Origin: an uncultured Lachnospiraceae bacterium
GTDB lineage: Bacteria; Bacillota_A; Clostridia; Lachnospirales; Lachnospiraceae
DNA length: 20,235 nt
Direction: 5' to 3'
NCBI GenBank assembly: GCA_910588595.1
Contig: CAJUQU010000040.1
Location: 1-20,235 of the forward strand
The notes under the pieces are model-generated. The model did not search any database and was not told the DNA's origin. It saw only the letters and a list, made by a program, of their open reading frames with translations. A program made the translations under genes and the position numbers. This document shows positions 1-7,599 of this stretch, in pieces (position 1 is the first letter of the stretch; each line of letters starts with the position of its first letter).

Positions 1-2180
1 TCGACGATTACAGTGACAAGGGGGACAGCATACAGGCGAACATCACGATAAAGGACCTGATCGAACCAGGGGTTGAGTACAATTGGATCCTGATGCTCAA
101 GATCGGAAATGATACGGTGCGGTATTACACGCGGATCATAGACAGCGATACGTATTATACGTATGAGAAATTGAGATTTGTGAAGGATTTTCACGACAAG
201 ACGTTTGACAAAGAACAGGCGAAAGACCTGGCGATGTACATGGAGTCCAACACGCGGGGGGATAATACGATACTCAGCCATGTGGACATCCACTGCAGTC
301 TGAATCAGGTTTCGTGGGCGAACTTAAATGTCAGTCAGATCTCAGAACCGCAGATCGTTATCAGCGAGATCGAGACACAGACAGCCTCGATCCGCATGAG
401 TTACAGGGTGCAGACCATCGAGGGAAAAAAGCGTGATGAGTACAATGTGGTAGAGTTTTTCAGGATACGCTACACGCCGGACCGGACTTATCTGCTGGAC
501 TATGAACGCAGCATGAACCAGATTTTTGATCCGGAGGCAGATGTGTATGGCAGCAACAAGATCATGCTTGGGATCAGGGACAGCGAGGTCCAGATGATGG
601 AGAGCGACGGCGGTTCCAATCTGGCATTTGTCAATGAGAACCAGCTGTTTTGTTATCATGCTGCGGACAAAAAGCTGGCGTACCTTTTCAGCTTTTATGA
701 CGGGGATGATCCGAGGAGCAACTATGACAACCATGATATCAAGATCCTGAATGTGGACGAGACAGAGAATGTCCGCTTTATGGTTTACGGGTACATGAAC
801 CGCGGAATGCATGAGGGCAGCATAGGCGTGCAGGTGTGCGAGTACAACGGAATGCTCAACACGGTGGAGGAGCTCATATTTATACCGTACAATAAGGCGT
901 ACGCGACATTGAAGACGGATATGGAACAGCTGTCTTTCATCAACAAAAACGGGGTTTTCTATATTTATCTGGATGGCTCCATTCTCGCAGTTGATCTGAT
1001 GAACCGCACATGTGAGGAGATCGCCCAGGGGCTGCAGCAGGGAAGTTTTCAGGTGTCAGATACCAACAGGATGCTCGTCTGGCAGAATTCCGCAGATGCG
1101 TATGACTGTACAAAACTGATACTGACGGATCTAAACACAGGAGAAACACAGGAGATCGAGGCTGCAGATGACGGCAGGATCCTGCCGCTTGGATTTATCG
1201 AGGAGGATCTGATCTACGGGGTGGCGCAGTATGAGGATATCCAGATGGATTTCTCGGGTTCCGTGACGTTCCCGATGAGCGTAGTCTTCATACAGGACGA
1301 ACATGGGAAGATCCTTAAGACGTACAGTAGGGAAAATGTCTATGTCACAGACGCTTCCGTCGAGGAAAATCTGATCACGCTCTCACGTGTGGTAAGGCAG
1401 GAGGACGGCAGTTACACTGCCACCACCGATGACCAGATCGTCAATAATCTGGTTGAGGAGAGCGGCTATAATTCCTCCGAGCTGGTCGCGACACAGACCT
1501 ATGAGAAAATAGTACAGATTGTCCTGAAAAATGCGATGGAGACCAAAAAACCCAAAAATACAAAACCGCTCCAGGTACTGTTTGAGGGTTCCAGGGAGAT
1601 TGCTGTGGAGATCGAGAATCCGGTCAGCAGGTATTATGTGTATGGACGCTACGGGATCGACGGCACATTTACGCACGAGGCGGAGGCGATCAACCTTGCC
1701 TACAATATCAGCGGTACAGTGGTGAACCAGAACGGTGACTATATATGGAAGCGGACGACAAGGAGCACCCGAAATCAGATCATGGCGATCACAGGGAAGC
1801 AGCATAGTGATGCTAACTCAGACCTTGCAGTTTGTCTTGAGACGATCCTGGAGTTCTGCGGGAGTATCAAGAATGTACAGCCCATGCTGGACAGGGGCAA
1901 GACGGTGCGGCAGATCCTGGAGGAGAATATCAATGACGCGACTGTTCTCGACCTGAGAGGAGTGAGCCTGGATGCGATATTGTACTATGTCAATCAGGAT
2001 ATTCCTGTCCTTGTTCTGCTCGAAAATGACAGTGCGATGCTGGTGATCGGGTTTAATGAATTGAATGTAGTCGTTATGGATCCGAAGACAGGTTCTGTCT
2101 ACAAGGTTGGCATGAATGATGCCACAAATATGTTCCGCCAGAACGGCAACGTGTTTATAACATACATGAGAAAAAAATAG
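1..2180 (+). CDS. Large protein of unknown function, 5' partial, degenerate C39-like C-terminus
   Basis: The frame stays open to the left edge: codons from position 3 read through to the methionine at 93, so that ATG is internal and the true start lies outside the window. About 725 residues are visible. The body is rich in beta strands and Asp/Tyr/Asn, with stretches such as VFYIYLDGSILAVDL that look like beta-propeller blades, but I do not recognise a named family. The last ~135 residues (from about base 1776) look like a papain-like C39-type domain: helix SDLAVCLETILEFCG, then ILYYVNQDIPVLVLLENDSA, then MLVIGFNELNVVVMDP. Where active enzymes carry Cys at the start of the first helix and His before the VVVG-like strand, this protein appears to have Asp and Ser, so it is probably not a protease. 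The next gene has its own promoter. Function unknown; surface location is likely only by analogy with the neighbour. The fold call is inference. Confidence 0.75.
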   Translation, partial: DDYSDKGDSIQANITIKDLIEPGVEYNWILMLKIGNDTVRYYTRIIDSDTYYTYEKLRFVKDFHDKTFDKEQAKDLAMYMESNTRGDNTILSHVDIHCSLNQVSWANLNVSQISEPQIVISEIETQTASIRMSYRVQTIEGKKRDEYNVVEFFRIRYTPDRTYLLDYERSMNQIFDPEADVYGSNKIMLGIRDSEVQMMESDGGSNLAFVNENQLFCYHAADKKLAYLFSFYDGDDPRSNYDNHDIKILNVDETENVRFMVYGYMNRGMHEGSIGVQVCEYNGMLNTVEELIFIPYNKAYATLKTDMEQLSFINKNGVFYIYLDGSILAVDLMNRTCEEIAQGLQQGSFQVSDTNRMLVWQNSADAYDCTKLILTDLNTGETQEIEAADDGRILPLGFIEEDLIYGVAQYEDIQMDFSGSVTFPMSVVFIQDEHGKILKTYSRENVYVTDASVEENLITLSRVVRQEDGSYTATTDDQIVNNLVEESGYNSSELVATQTYEKIVQIVLKNAMETKKPKNTKPLQVLFEGSREIAVEIENPVSRYYVYGRYGIDGTFTHEAEAINLAYNISGTVVNQNGDYIWKRTTRSTRNQIMAITGKQHSDANSDLAVCLETILEFCGSIKNVQPMLDRGKTVRQILEENINDATVLDLRGVSLDAILYYVNQDIPVLVLLENDSAMLVIGFNELNVVVMDPKTGSVYKVGMNDATNMFRQNGNVFITYMRKK

Positions 2181-2193
2181 GGCGGAATACAAT

Positions 2194-2222
2194 TTGACAA
2201 ATATATAGGAACGTTTTATAAT
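2194..2222 (+). promoter_or_regulatory. Consensus sigma-A promoter for the transglutaminase-like gene
   Basis: TTGACA at 2194-2199 and TATAAT at 2217-2222 are separated by exactly 17 bp. Both hexamers match consensus at all positions. A start near 2229 would give a leader of about 75 nt before the ATG at 2304, which has GGAGGA at 2291-2296. Confidence 0.85.
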
Positions 2223-2303
2223 AAAGGCATATATAATAACAGGGATGTTATGGAGGATGAGGCTCATGGGGGAGTATAAGATTCAATCAAGGAGGAAACT
2301 GAT

Positions 2304-3911
2304 ATGCGTATAGTAGAGAAGGTACTGTACGGATTTGGTGGCTTGTTGGCGCTTATACTTCTTTTTATTGCGATCTGCCACTACAATCCGGAACTGGCGG
2401 TAAGGATAGGCGTTGATCTGAGAGCGGAGGCGGGAGAACATCGTGTCAATGATGTGGCTGCAGTGAATACGACTGTGACATTGGGGACGCTTCCGGCAGC
2501 ACAGAACACACGTACACAGAATGACAGCACGCTGACGGGCACTGCGGCACCGGCAGGAAATACAAGGACTGTGGATGACGATGCGCAGGGCAAATTAAAG
2601 GTTCCCGGAAAAGTTGCAGGGCTGAGCGGTTATATCCCGGTCAAGGCGACCGGTACAGAGATCTCACAGAATAAGGCGGACGAGATCGCAAAGGAGCTCA
2701 GCAAGGGCGAGACAGGCAGCAGCCTGACCTTTGACAGTGAGATCTATCCGTATTATGCGATCATTAACGAGACGCAGAGAGCAGTTTACAGGCAGATCTA
2801 TGCCAATGCAAATGCACAGAATAAGCACTTCGCGCCTGTGGAGGACATCACGGCGAACGATCTGAAAAACGCGTTTACATCCGTGGTGAACGATCACCCG
2901 GAACTGTTTTGGGTCGATACTGCGTTCAGGTATCAGTATACGCCTAAGGGAAGTGTTGCGGACATTACGCTGGTGTTCAATGTTACTGCCAACAATCTCG
3001 AATCGTCGAAGGCAGAGTTTGAGGCGGGTGCAAAACGGATTATAGATGAGACATATGGAAGTTACACAGATTACGACAAGGAACGGATCGCTCACGACGC
3101 GTTGATCAGCAAGGTGAAATACGACGCGAATGCGCCGATGAACCAGAGTGCGTACAGTGCACTTGTATATGGGAGGACTGTGTGTGCCGGCTATGCGAGG
3201 GGGCTGCAGTATGTGTTGCAGCAGCTTGACATTCCCTGCTATTATGTGACGGGTTATGCCGGGGAGCATCATGCATGGAATATCGTGAAACTCAGTGATG
3301 GATATTACAATGTCGACAGCACATGGGATGACACGGATCCAAACACTTACGATTACTTTAATTGTTCGGATGAAGATTACGCATCACATCATGTGAGGCG
3401 GGATCTGGCGATCTACCTACCGGCGTGCAATGGCAACCGTTACAGCGGGCTGGAAGTCAATCCGTCGGTGACGCCGCCGACGACCACGACGCCACCGACA
3501 AGTACAAATACGAATACGAATACAAACACCACCACTACGACGACCACGACAACACCGTCAAACAACACGACCACGGATCAGAGCACAGCAACGAATACGG
3601 ATTCGATAACGGTGGTTACAGTACGCGGCGGCGGGGACGAAAATTATATCGACAATGTTACTGATTACTTTAATGCATGTTTTGATGCAATGATCGACAG
3701 GGATGACGAAGTCATAACATTTGACCTGATCATTACAGACAAAAAGCTCTGGAACAATATTTATAAGGCATATGACAAAGGAGACTGTCAGGAGGGATAT
3801 ATTGACCGCTATCTTGTCGAGAAGCACAAAAATGCGTGCAGCATGTGGGTGGAAGCAGTGCCGCGGACGGATGGAAGTTATCTGCTGAGACACCGCGCAG
3901 TGATCAGCTAG
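2304..3911 (+). CDS. Membrane-anchored transglutaminase-like protein with Thr/Asn-rich linker
   Basis: 535 residues. An N-terminal hydrophobic segment (about residues 8-26) after a short basic start should act as an uncleaved or signal anchor, placing the rest outside the cell. A low-complexity Ser/Thr-rich stretch follows to about residue 100. The transglutaminase/protease-like core holds the expected catalytic triad: Cys294 in GRTVCAGYARG, His323 in GEHHAWNIV and Asp338 in YYNVDSTWDD. This arrangement is typical of bacterial transglutaminase-like domains, often cysteine proteases or wall-linked enzymes. Residues about 390-437 form a linker almost entirely of Thr, Asn, Pro and Ser, followed by a ~95-residue C-terminal domain I do not recognise. 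The start is fixed by GGAGGA seven bases upstream. Substrate unknown. No clear terminator follows. Confidence 0.85.
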   Translation: MRIVEKVLYGFGGLLALILLFIAICHYNPELAVRIGVDLRAEAGEHRVNDVAAVNTTVTLGTLPAAQNTRTQNDSTLTGTAAPAGNTRTVDDDAQGKLKVPGKVAGLSGYIPVKATGTEISQNKADEIAKELSKGETGSSLTFDSEIYPYYAIINETQRAVYRQIYANANAQNKHFAPVEDITANDLKNAFTSVVNDHPELFWVDTAFRYQYTPKGSVADITLVFNVTANNLESSKAEFEAGAKRIIDETYGSYTDYDKERIAHDALISKVKYDANAPMNQSAYSALVYGRTVCAGYARGLQYVLQQLDIPCYYVTGYAGEHHAWNIVKLSDGYYNVDSTWDDTDPNTYDYFNCSDEDYASHHVRRDLAIYLPACNGNRYSGLEVNPSVTPPTTTTPPTSTNTNTNTNTTTTTTTTTPSNNTTTDQSTATNTDSITVVTVRGGGDENYIDNVTDYFNACFDAMIDRDDEVITFDLIITDKKLWNNIYKAYDKGDCQEGYIDRYLVEKHKNACSMWVEAVPRTDGSYLLRHRAVIS

Positions 3912-3941
3912 AGCGTTTTTCAGGGGATGTTAGAAATGTTG

Positions 3942-3970
3942 TTGACATTATATAACGGTTGTGATAAGGT
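3942..3970 (+). promoter_or_regulatory. Probable promoter for the 59-residue gene
   Basis: TTGACA at 3942-3947 is exact. At a 17-bp spacing the -10 would be TAAGGT (3965-3970), preceded by TG at 3962-3963, an extended -10 arrangement. TAATAAT at 3970-3976 is a better-looking -10 but too far away. The -35 is convincing, the exact -10 is not. Confidence 0.5.
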
Positions 3971-4020
3971 AATAATACATCACAAAAGAGGAAACACGTT
4001 CAAAATAGGAGGTGACTGGT

Positions 4021-4200
4021 ATGACTGAGGCAAATAGTGTAATGGACAGGTTTATGGAGAAGTTAGGTAACGACGAGTTTACAAAAGAGAATCAGCCTAA
4101 TAATGGACCGGAGATCAGTCAGAATTTTATAGATGAGCAGGTGCAGTCATATTCCAAACTCCTAAAGTCAGGGATTGTAGAGGCTGCATTGAACAAGTAA
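4021..4200 (+). CDS. Small hypothetical protein, 59 residues
   Basis: An open frame of 59 residues starting MTEANSVMDRFMEKLG. The ATG at 4021 is chosen because AGGAGG lies at 4007-4012, eight bases upstream; an in-frame GTG at 4012 overlaps that ribosome site and is not plausible. The product is hydrophilic, has no cysteine and no membrane segment, and is probably helical at both ends with a polar Asn/Pro/Glu middle. I do not recognise a family. It has its own upstream -35 element and a strong terminator just behind it, so it is a monocistronic unit and very likely a real gene. Function unknown; a small cytosolic regulator or adaptor is possible but unsupported. Confidence 0.7.
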   Translation: MTEANSVMDRFMEKLGNDEFTKENQPNNGPEISQNFIDEQVQSYSKLLKSGIVEAALNK

Positions 4201-4220
4201 AGATTATATTTAAAATCAAA

Positions 4221-4254
4221 AAGGAACAAGAGTGCAAACTCTTGTTCCTTTTTT
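4221..4254. terminator. Bidirectional intrinsic terminator between convergent genes
   Basis: A perfect 13-bp stem (4221-4233 with 4238-4250) is closed by the tetraloop GCAA. On the plus strand it is followed by a T run to 4254. On the minus strand the A-rich stretch 4210-4222 becomes a T run. It therefore serves both the small plus-strand gene and the rubrerythrin gene. Confidence 0.9.
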
Positions 4255-4274
4255 GCCTTAGTATCGCCTGTCTA

Positions 4275-4814
4275 TTAGCCAAAATATCTCTTTAACAGAC
4301 CTTCAAACGCCTTGCCGTGTCTAGCCTCATCTCTTGCCATCTCATGAACCGTATCATGGATCGCGTCAAGATTTGCAGCTTTCGCACGCTTTGCAAGGTC
4401 AAACTTGCCAGCCGTAGCACCGTTCTCAGCTTCCACACGCATCTCAAGGTTCTTCTTGGTAGAGTCTGTCACAACCTCACCCAAAAGTTCTGCGAACTTG
4501 GCAGCGTGCTCTGCCTCTTCCCAAGCAGCCTTCTCCCAGTACAGACCGATCTCTGGATAACCCTCTCTGTGCGCTACCCTTGCCATGGCGAGATACATAC
4601 CGACTTCTGTGCACTCACCGTTAAAGTTTGCCCTTAAGTCTGCCATGATATCCTCGCTGACGCCCTTGGCAACACCGACAACATGCTCAGCCGCCCATGA
4701 CATCGCACCATCCTGTGCCTTGAATTTGTCAGCGGGTGCATTACACTGCGGGCATCTCTCCGGTGCGCTGTCTCCCTCATAAACATAACCACATACAGTA
4801 CATACAAACTTCAT
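4275..4814 (-). CDS. rbr: Reverse rubrerythrin (rubredoxin domain first)
   Basis: 179 residues. The N-terminus is a rubredoxin-like iron site, Cys5-x2-Cys8 (CTVCG) and Cys21-x2-Cys24 (CPQCN). A ferritin-like diiron four-helix domain follows, with Glu-rich and Glu-x2-His motifs such as EEAEHAAKF and DEARHGKAF. Classical rubrerythrins carry the rubredoxin part at the C-terminus; this order is that of clostridial reverse rubrerythrins, which reduce hydrogen peroxide and oxygen to water with electrons from NADH through redox partners. It acts in the cytoplasm. AAGGAGGA lies just upstream of the ATG. The gene follows the PerR-like regulator by 137 bp on the same strand; I see no good promoter in that gap, so co-transcription from the regulator promoter is likely, though a weak own promoter cannot be excluded. 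Confidence 0.93.
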   Translation of the reverse strand: MKFVCTVCGYVYEGDSAPERCPQCNAPADKFKAQDGAMSWAAEHVVGVAKGVSEDIMADLRANFNGECTEVGMYLAMARVAHREGYPEIGLYWEKAAWEEAEHAAKFAELLGEVVTDSTKKNLEMRVEAENGATAGKFDLAKRAKAANLDAIHDTVHEMARDEARHGKAFEGLLKRYFG

Positions 4815-4951
4815 TTTAAAATCCTCCTTTTTATCAATTAGGAAAACAAAATTAATATTTTTTGTCTTCCTTACAGCCAGATCAATTTATCATTCACTCG
4901 TCCATAAACGTAGTGAGAGCTGTTTTCCATGACCTCGATCAAAATCACAGA

Positions 4952-5350
4952 TCATGATCCCTGGTCAAGACATTTTCTGCAAATGCCATAAAAGTAAAGC
5001 CTATGTCCGTGTATCAATCCGTTGAAATCCCTGGCTGCCTCCGCGTCGATCGCAGGAAATCCACTGTGTTCCATCGGCAGGTCAATAACTGCATTGCAGC
5101 AGCTGCACACAAAATGGTAGTGCGGATTGGTATTGTAATCAAAATGATCAATACCCAGGATCCCGAAACTGTGTTTTGCGATCATGCCGGCATCTGCCAG
5201 TTGGTTTAGATTGCGGTACACAGTGCCAAGACTAATATTAGGAAATTCTTCCTTGACACTGGAATAGACTAGTTCAGCAGTCGGGTGATCCCTGCGCGAC
5301 TGCAGGAAGGAGAGAATAGCTGCCCGCTGGCGGCTGTATTTCATGCTCAT
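4952..5350 (-). CDS. perR: Fur-family regulator, PerR-like
   Basis: 132 residues. An N-terminal winged helix (SRQRAAILSFLQS, then ISLGTVYRNLNQLADAGMI) is the Fur-family DNA-binding region. The metal-sensing region has FDYNTNPHYHFVCSCC, holding the His/Asp ligands and the first CxxC of the structural zinc site, and ICRKC near the end gives the second CxxC. PerR rather than Fur or Zur is favoured by the Asp-containing regulatory site, by the adjacent rubrerythrin gene, and by the palindrome on its own promoter. PerR is a peroxide-sensing repressor oxidised at its metal-binding histidines. The start at 5350 has GGGGGAG four bases upstream; a second in-frame ATG two codons later is also possible. 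PerR identity is inference; the Fur family is certain. Confidence 0.85.
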   Translation of the reverse strand: MSMKYSRQRAAILSFLQSRRDHPTAELVYSSVKEEFPNISLGTVYRNLNQLADAGMIAKHSFGILGIDHFDYNTNPHYHFVCSCCNAVIDLPMEHSGFPAIDAEAARDFNGLIHGHRLYFYGICRKCLDQGS

Positions 5351-5411
5351 ATAACTCCCCCGCCTTTCTTTGGGAACACACGAAACATCTCTTGGATCAT
5401 TATCTATAAAT

Positions 5412-5426
5412 CAGTAATGATTACTG
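5412..5426. promoter_or_regulatory. Candidate PerR/Fur-type operator
   Basis: CAGTAATGATTACTG is a perfect 7-1-7 inverted repeat, the geometry of Fur-family boxes (PerR consensus TTATAATnATTATAA; the central TAATnATTA is kept). It covers the expected transcription start of the regulator gene, about 3 bp downstream of its -10, a position where binding would block transcription. A partly overlapping AT-rich palindrome (ATTATAAT, 5429-5436) contains the -10. Confidence 0.75.
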
Positions 5427-5428
5427 TT

Positions 5429-5457
5429 ATTATAATCAGTCTATTTCAAAATGTCAA
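5429..5457 (-). promoter_or_regulatory. Consensus sigma-A promoter of the PerR-like gene
   Basis: Read on the minus strand, TTGACA (5457-5452) and TATAAT (5434-5429) are exact and separated by 17 bp. The palindrome at 5412-5426 lies right behind it. The leader to the ATG at 5350 is about 70 nt. Confidence 0.85.
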
Positions 5458-5526
5458 TAGCTAATTTTGCTTCTGATTAAAAAAAAATTAAGAAATAACC
5501 AAACTACTATATTTTCAGGGCGGATA

Positions 5527-5535
5527 TGCTATACT
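5527..5535 (+). promoter_or_regulatory. Extended -10 promoter for the histidine kinase operon
   Basis: TGCTATACT gives a TGn extension followed by a near-consensus -10 (TATACT, 5530-5535). The -35 position has no good match, as is common for extended -10 promoters. A start near 5542 fits translation from the ATG at 5596 and excludes the TTG at 5467. Confidence 0.5.
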
Positions 5536-5595
5536 AATTCTATAATTACACGGACACATCTTTTTTATGCACAAAAACATGAGTTGGGATATCAT

Positions 5596-6795
5596 ATGAG
5601 TTTGGGCATAAAAGATCTGAAGCTGGAATGGAGACGGTATGAGTATATGAATAGGAAAACACATATCAAGCTCAAGACAAAGATGATGATACTGTTTCTG
5701 GCGATCATAATTGTGCCGCTGTTGTGTGGTATCATGGTATTTGTGGGTTACGGATATTATGAAAACATCGACATGCTGCATGAGCTGAGCAAGAAGGATA
5801 TCATGATCGGTGCCATAGTGAACAGGCGGCTGCTGCAGCATATGGCGATCGCGATGATGGTCATACTGATCCTGACGAGCGGCATTATCACGGCGTGGCT
5901 CAACCGGGATGTCTACAAACCGCTCAAGGAGCTGAGTGTTGCGATGCAGCACATATCCGTGGGAGATTTTGACTATCACATGAACGGTGGACGCGGGGAT
6001 GAGATCGGAACGCTCTTTGAGAATTATGAGCAGATGCGCCTCCAGCTCAAGGAGAGTGAGGAGGAGAAAGCCCAGAATGAAAAGAAGTCAAAAGAACTTG
6101 TGAGCAACATCTCCCACGATCTCAAGACGCCGATCACTTCGATCAAGGGTTATGTCGAGGGGATCATGGACGGCGTTGCGAACACGCCGGAAAAGATGGA
6201 TAAGTATATCAAGACCATCTACAACAAGGCAAACGATATGGATAGGCTTATCAATGAGCTGACTACGTATTCAGGGATTGATTCCAACAAGATACCATAT
6301 CATTTCAATATCCTGAATATATCGGACTATTTTTCAGACTGTGTAGAGGAGGTAGGGCTTGATCTTGAAGCGAAAAATATACCTCTCAATTTTACCAATC
6401 TGGTGCAGCCTGGGACTTGTGTTGTGGCAGATCCTGAGCAGCTCAAAAAGGTCATCAACAATATCATAAGCAACAGTGTCAAGTATATGGGGCATGAGAA
6501 TGGCGTCATCGATATCCGGCTTCTGGACGAGGGCGAGTCCGTGAAGATCGAGATCGAGGATAACGGGAAAGGCATATCGTCAAAAGACATCGGAAATATT
6601 TTCGAACGCTTTTACAGGACGGATTCATCTAGGAACTCTGTCCAGGGCGGCAGCGGCATCGGGTTGAGCATCGTAAAGAAGATCATCGAGGACCATGGCG
6701 GTTATGTGTGGGCTACCAGCAAAGAGGGCGAGGGTACCTGTATGCATTTTGTGATGCGCAAATACACAGAACGAGCGGATGAAGTGGTAATTTAG
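5596..6795 (+). CDS. Sensor histidine kinase
   Basis: 399 residues from the ATG at 5596. Two membrane segments (about residues 30-52 and 83-101) enclose an outside loop of only ~30 residues, so sensing is probably in the membrane or through a partner. A HAMP linker follows (about 103-155), then the HisKA dimerisation helix with the phosphorylated His174 in SNISHDLKTPITS, and a HATPase_c domain with N box (INNIISNSVKY), G1 (EIEDNGKGIS), F box (FERFYRTD) and G2 (GGSGIGLSI). The frame is open back to a TTG at 5467, but that lies upstream of the likely promoter. No strong ribosome site precedes 5596; the ATG at 5647 (382 residues) is the alternative. Its partner is the response regulator 85 bp downstream. 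The signal is unknown. Confidence 0.9.
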   Translation: MSLGIKDLKLEWRRYEYMNRKTHIKLKTKMMILFLAIIIVPLLCGIMVFVGYGYYENIDMLHELSKKDIMIGAIVNRRLLQHMAIAMMVILILTSGIITAWLNRDVYKPLKELSVAMQHISVGDFDYHMNGGRGDEIGTLFENYEQMRLQLKESEEEKAQNEKKSKELVSNISHDLKTPITSIKGYVEGIMDGVANTPEKMDKYIKTIYNKANDMDRLINELTTYSGIDSNKIPYHFNILNISDYFSDCVEEVGLDLEAKNIPLNFTNLVQPGTCVVADPEQLKKVINNIISNSVKYMGHENGVIDIRLLDEGESVKIEIEDNGKGISSKDIGNIFERFYRTDSSRNSVQGGSGIGLSIVKKIIEDHGGYVWATSKEGEGTCMHFVMRKYTERADEVVI

Positions 6796-6880
6796 CAGTT
6801 GATAAGCAATTGTTCAGAGACGGATAAGTCAACAGATCATACTGAACGGTTCTTAAAGATGAAAGGAAAGGGTAAAACAT

Positions 6881-7570
6881 ATGAGCAGAATATTGATCGT
6901 AGAGGACGAGGAGGCAATTGCAGAGCTTGAGAAGGATTATCTGGAGCTGAATGATTTTGAGGTGAAGATAGAAAACAGTGGAGATACAGGACTGGCGACA
7001 GCGCTTGCGGAGGAATTTGACCTGATTATTCTCGATCTGATGCTTCCAGGCATTGATGGATTTGAAATCTGCAAGCGTATCCGGGAGGATAAGGATGTGC
7101 CGATCCTCATGGTATCTGCTAAGAAGGATGACATTGACAAAATACGCGGGCTGGGACTGGGGGCTGACGATTATCTGACGAAGCCTTTCAGCCCGAGCGA
7201 ATTGGTGGCGCGCGTGAAGGCACATATGGCGCGGTACAATCGTCTTGTGGGCAGCCACACCAAGGAGAATGATATCGTGGAGATCAGGGGGATCCGCATT
7301 GATAAGACAGCAAGGCGCGTGTTTGTGGACAATGTGGAGAAAAACTTTACGACAAAGGAGTTTGACCTTCTGACTTTCCTTGCAGAGAATCCAAACCATG
7401 TATTTACAAAGGAAGAAATATTTAGGGAAATATGGGATATGGATTCGATCGGAGATATCGCCACGGTGACAGTGCACATCAAGAAGATCCGTGAGAAAAT
7501 AGAGACGGACACATCCAAGCCGCAGTACATTGAGACGATATGGGGCGTTGGATACCGCTTTAAATTATAA
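6881..7570 (+). CDS. OmpR/PhoB-family response regulator
   Basis: 229 residues. The receiver domain (about 1-120) has the acidic pocket Glu8-Asp9, the phosphorylated Asp52 in LILDLMLPG-like context, Ser79 and Lys101 (YLTKPF). The C-terminal winged-helix DNA-binding domain (about 130-229) has NFTTKEFDLLTFLAENP, the recognition region ATVTVHIKKIREKIE and the typical end TIWGVGYRFKL. GAAAGGAAAGGG precedes the ATG. It should be phosphorylated by the kinase encoded just upstream and act as a transcription factor; the targets are not visible. No terminator separates it from the kinase or from the pseudouridine synthase 29 bp downstream, so all three may share a transcript. Confidence 0.95.
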   Translation: MSRILIVEDEEAIAELEKDYLELNDFEVKIENSGDTGLATALAEEFDLIILDLMLPGIDGFEICKRIREDKDVPILMVSAKKDDIDKIRGLGLGADDYLTKPFSPSELVARVKAHMARYNRLVGSHTKENDIVEIRGIRIDKTARRVFVDNVEKNFTTKEFDLLTFLAENPNHVFTKEEIFREIWDMDSIGDIATVTVHIKKIREKIETDTSKPQYIETIWGVGYRFKL

Positions 7571-7599
7571 AGCCTGCATTCGAATAGGAATGTGTGAAG

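Noticed and set aside
93..95. ATG at 93 as the start of the first gene
   Set aside because: The same frame is open and protein-like back to base 3, with no ribosome site before 93; the gene is cut by the window edge.
3908..3916. CTAGAGCGT at the end of the transglutaminase-like gene matching the arm of the palindromic element
   Set aside because: Only nine bases match, and there is no second arm nearby; chance is likely.
4012..4014. GTG at 4012 as start of the 59-residue gene
   Set aside because: It lies inside the AGGAGGTGA ribosome site; the ATG at 4021 has correct spacing.
5467..5595. TTG at 5467 as start of the histidine kinase
   Set aside because: It is upstream of the probable extended -10 promoter, lacks a ribosome site, and its added residues do not look like a kinase N-terminus.
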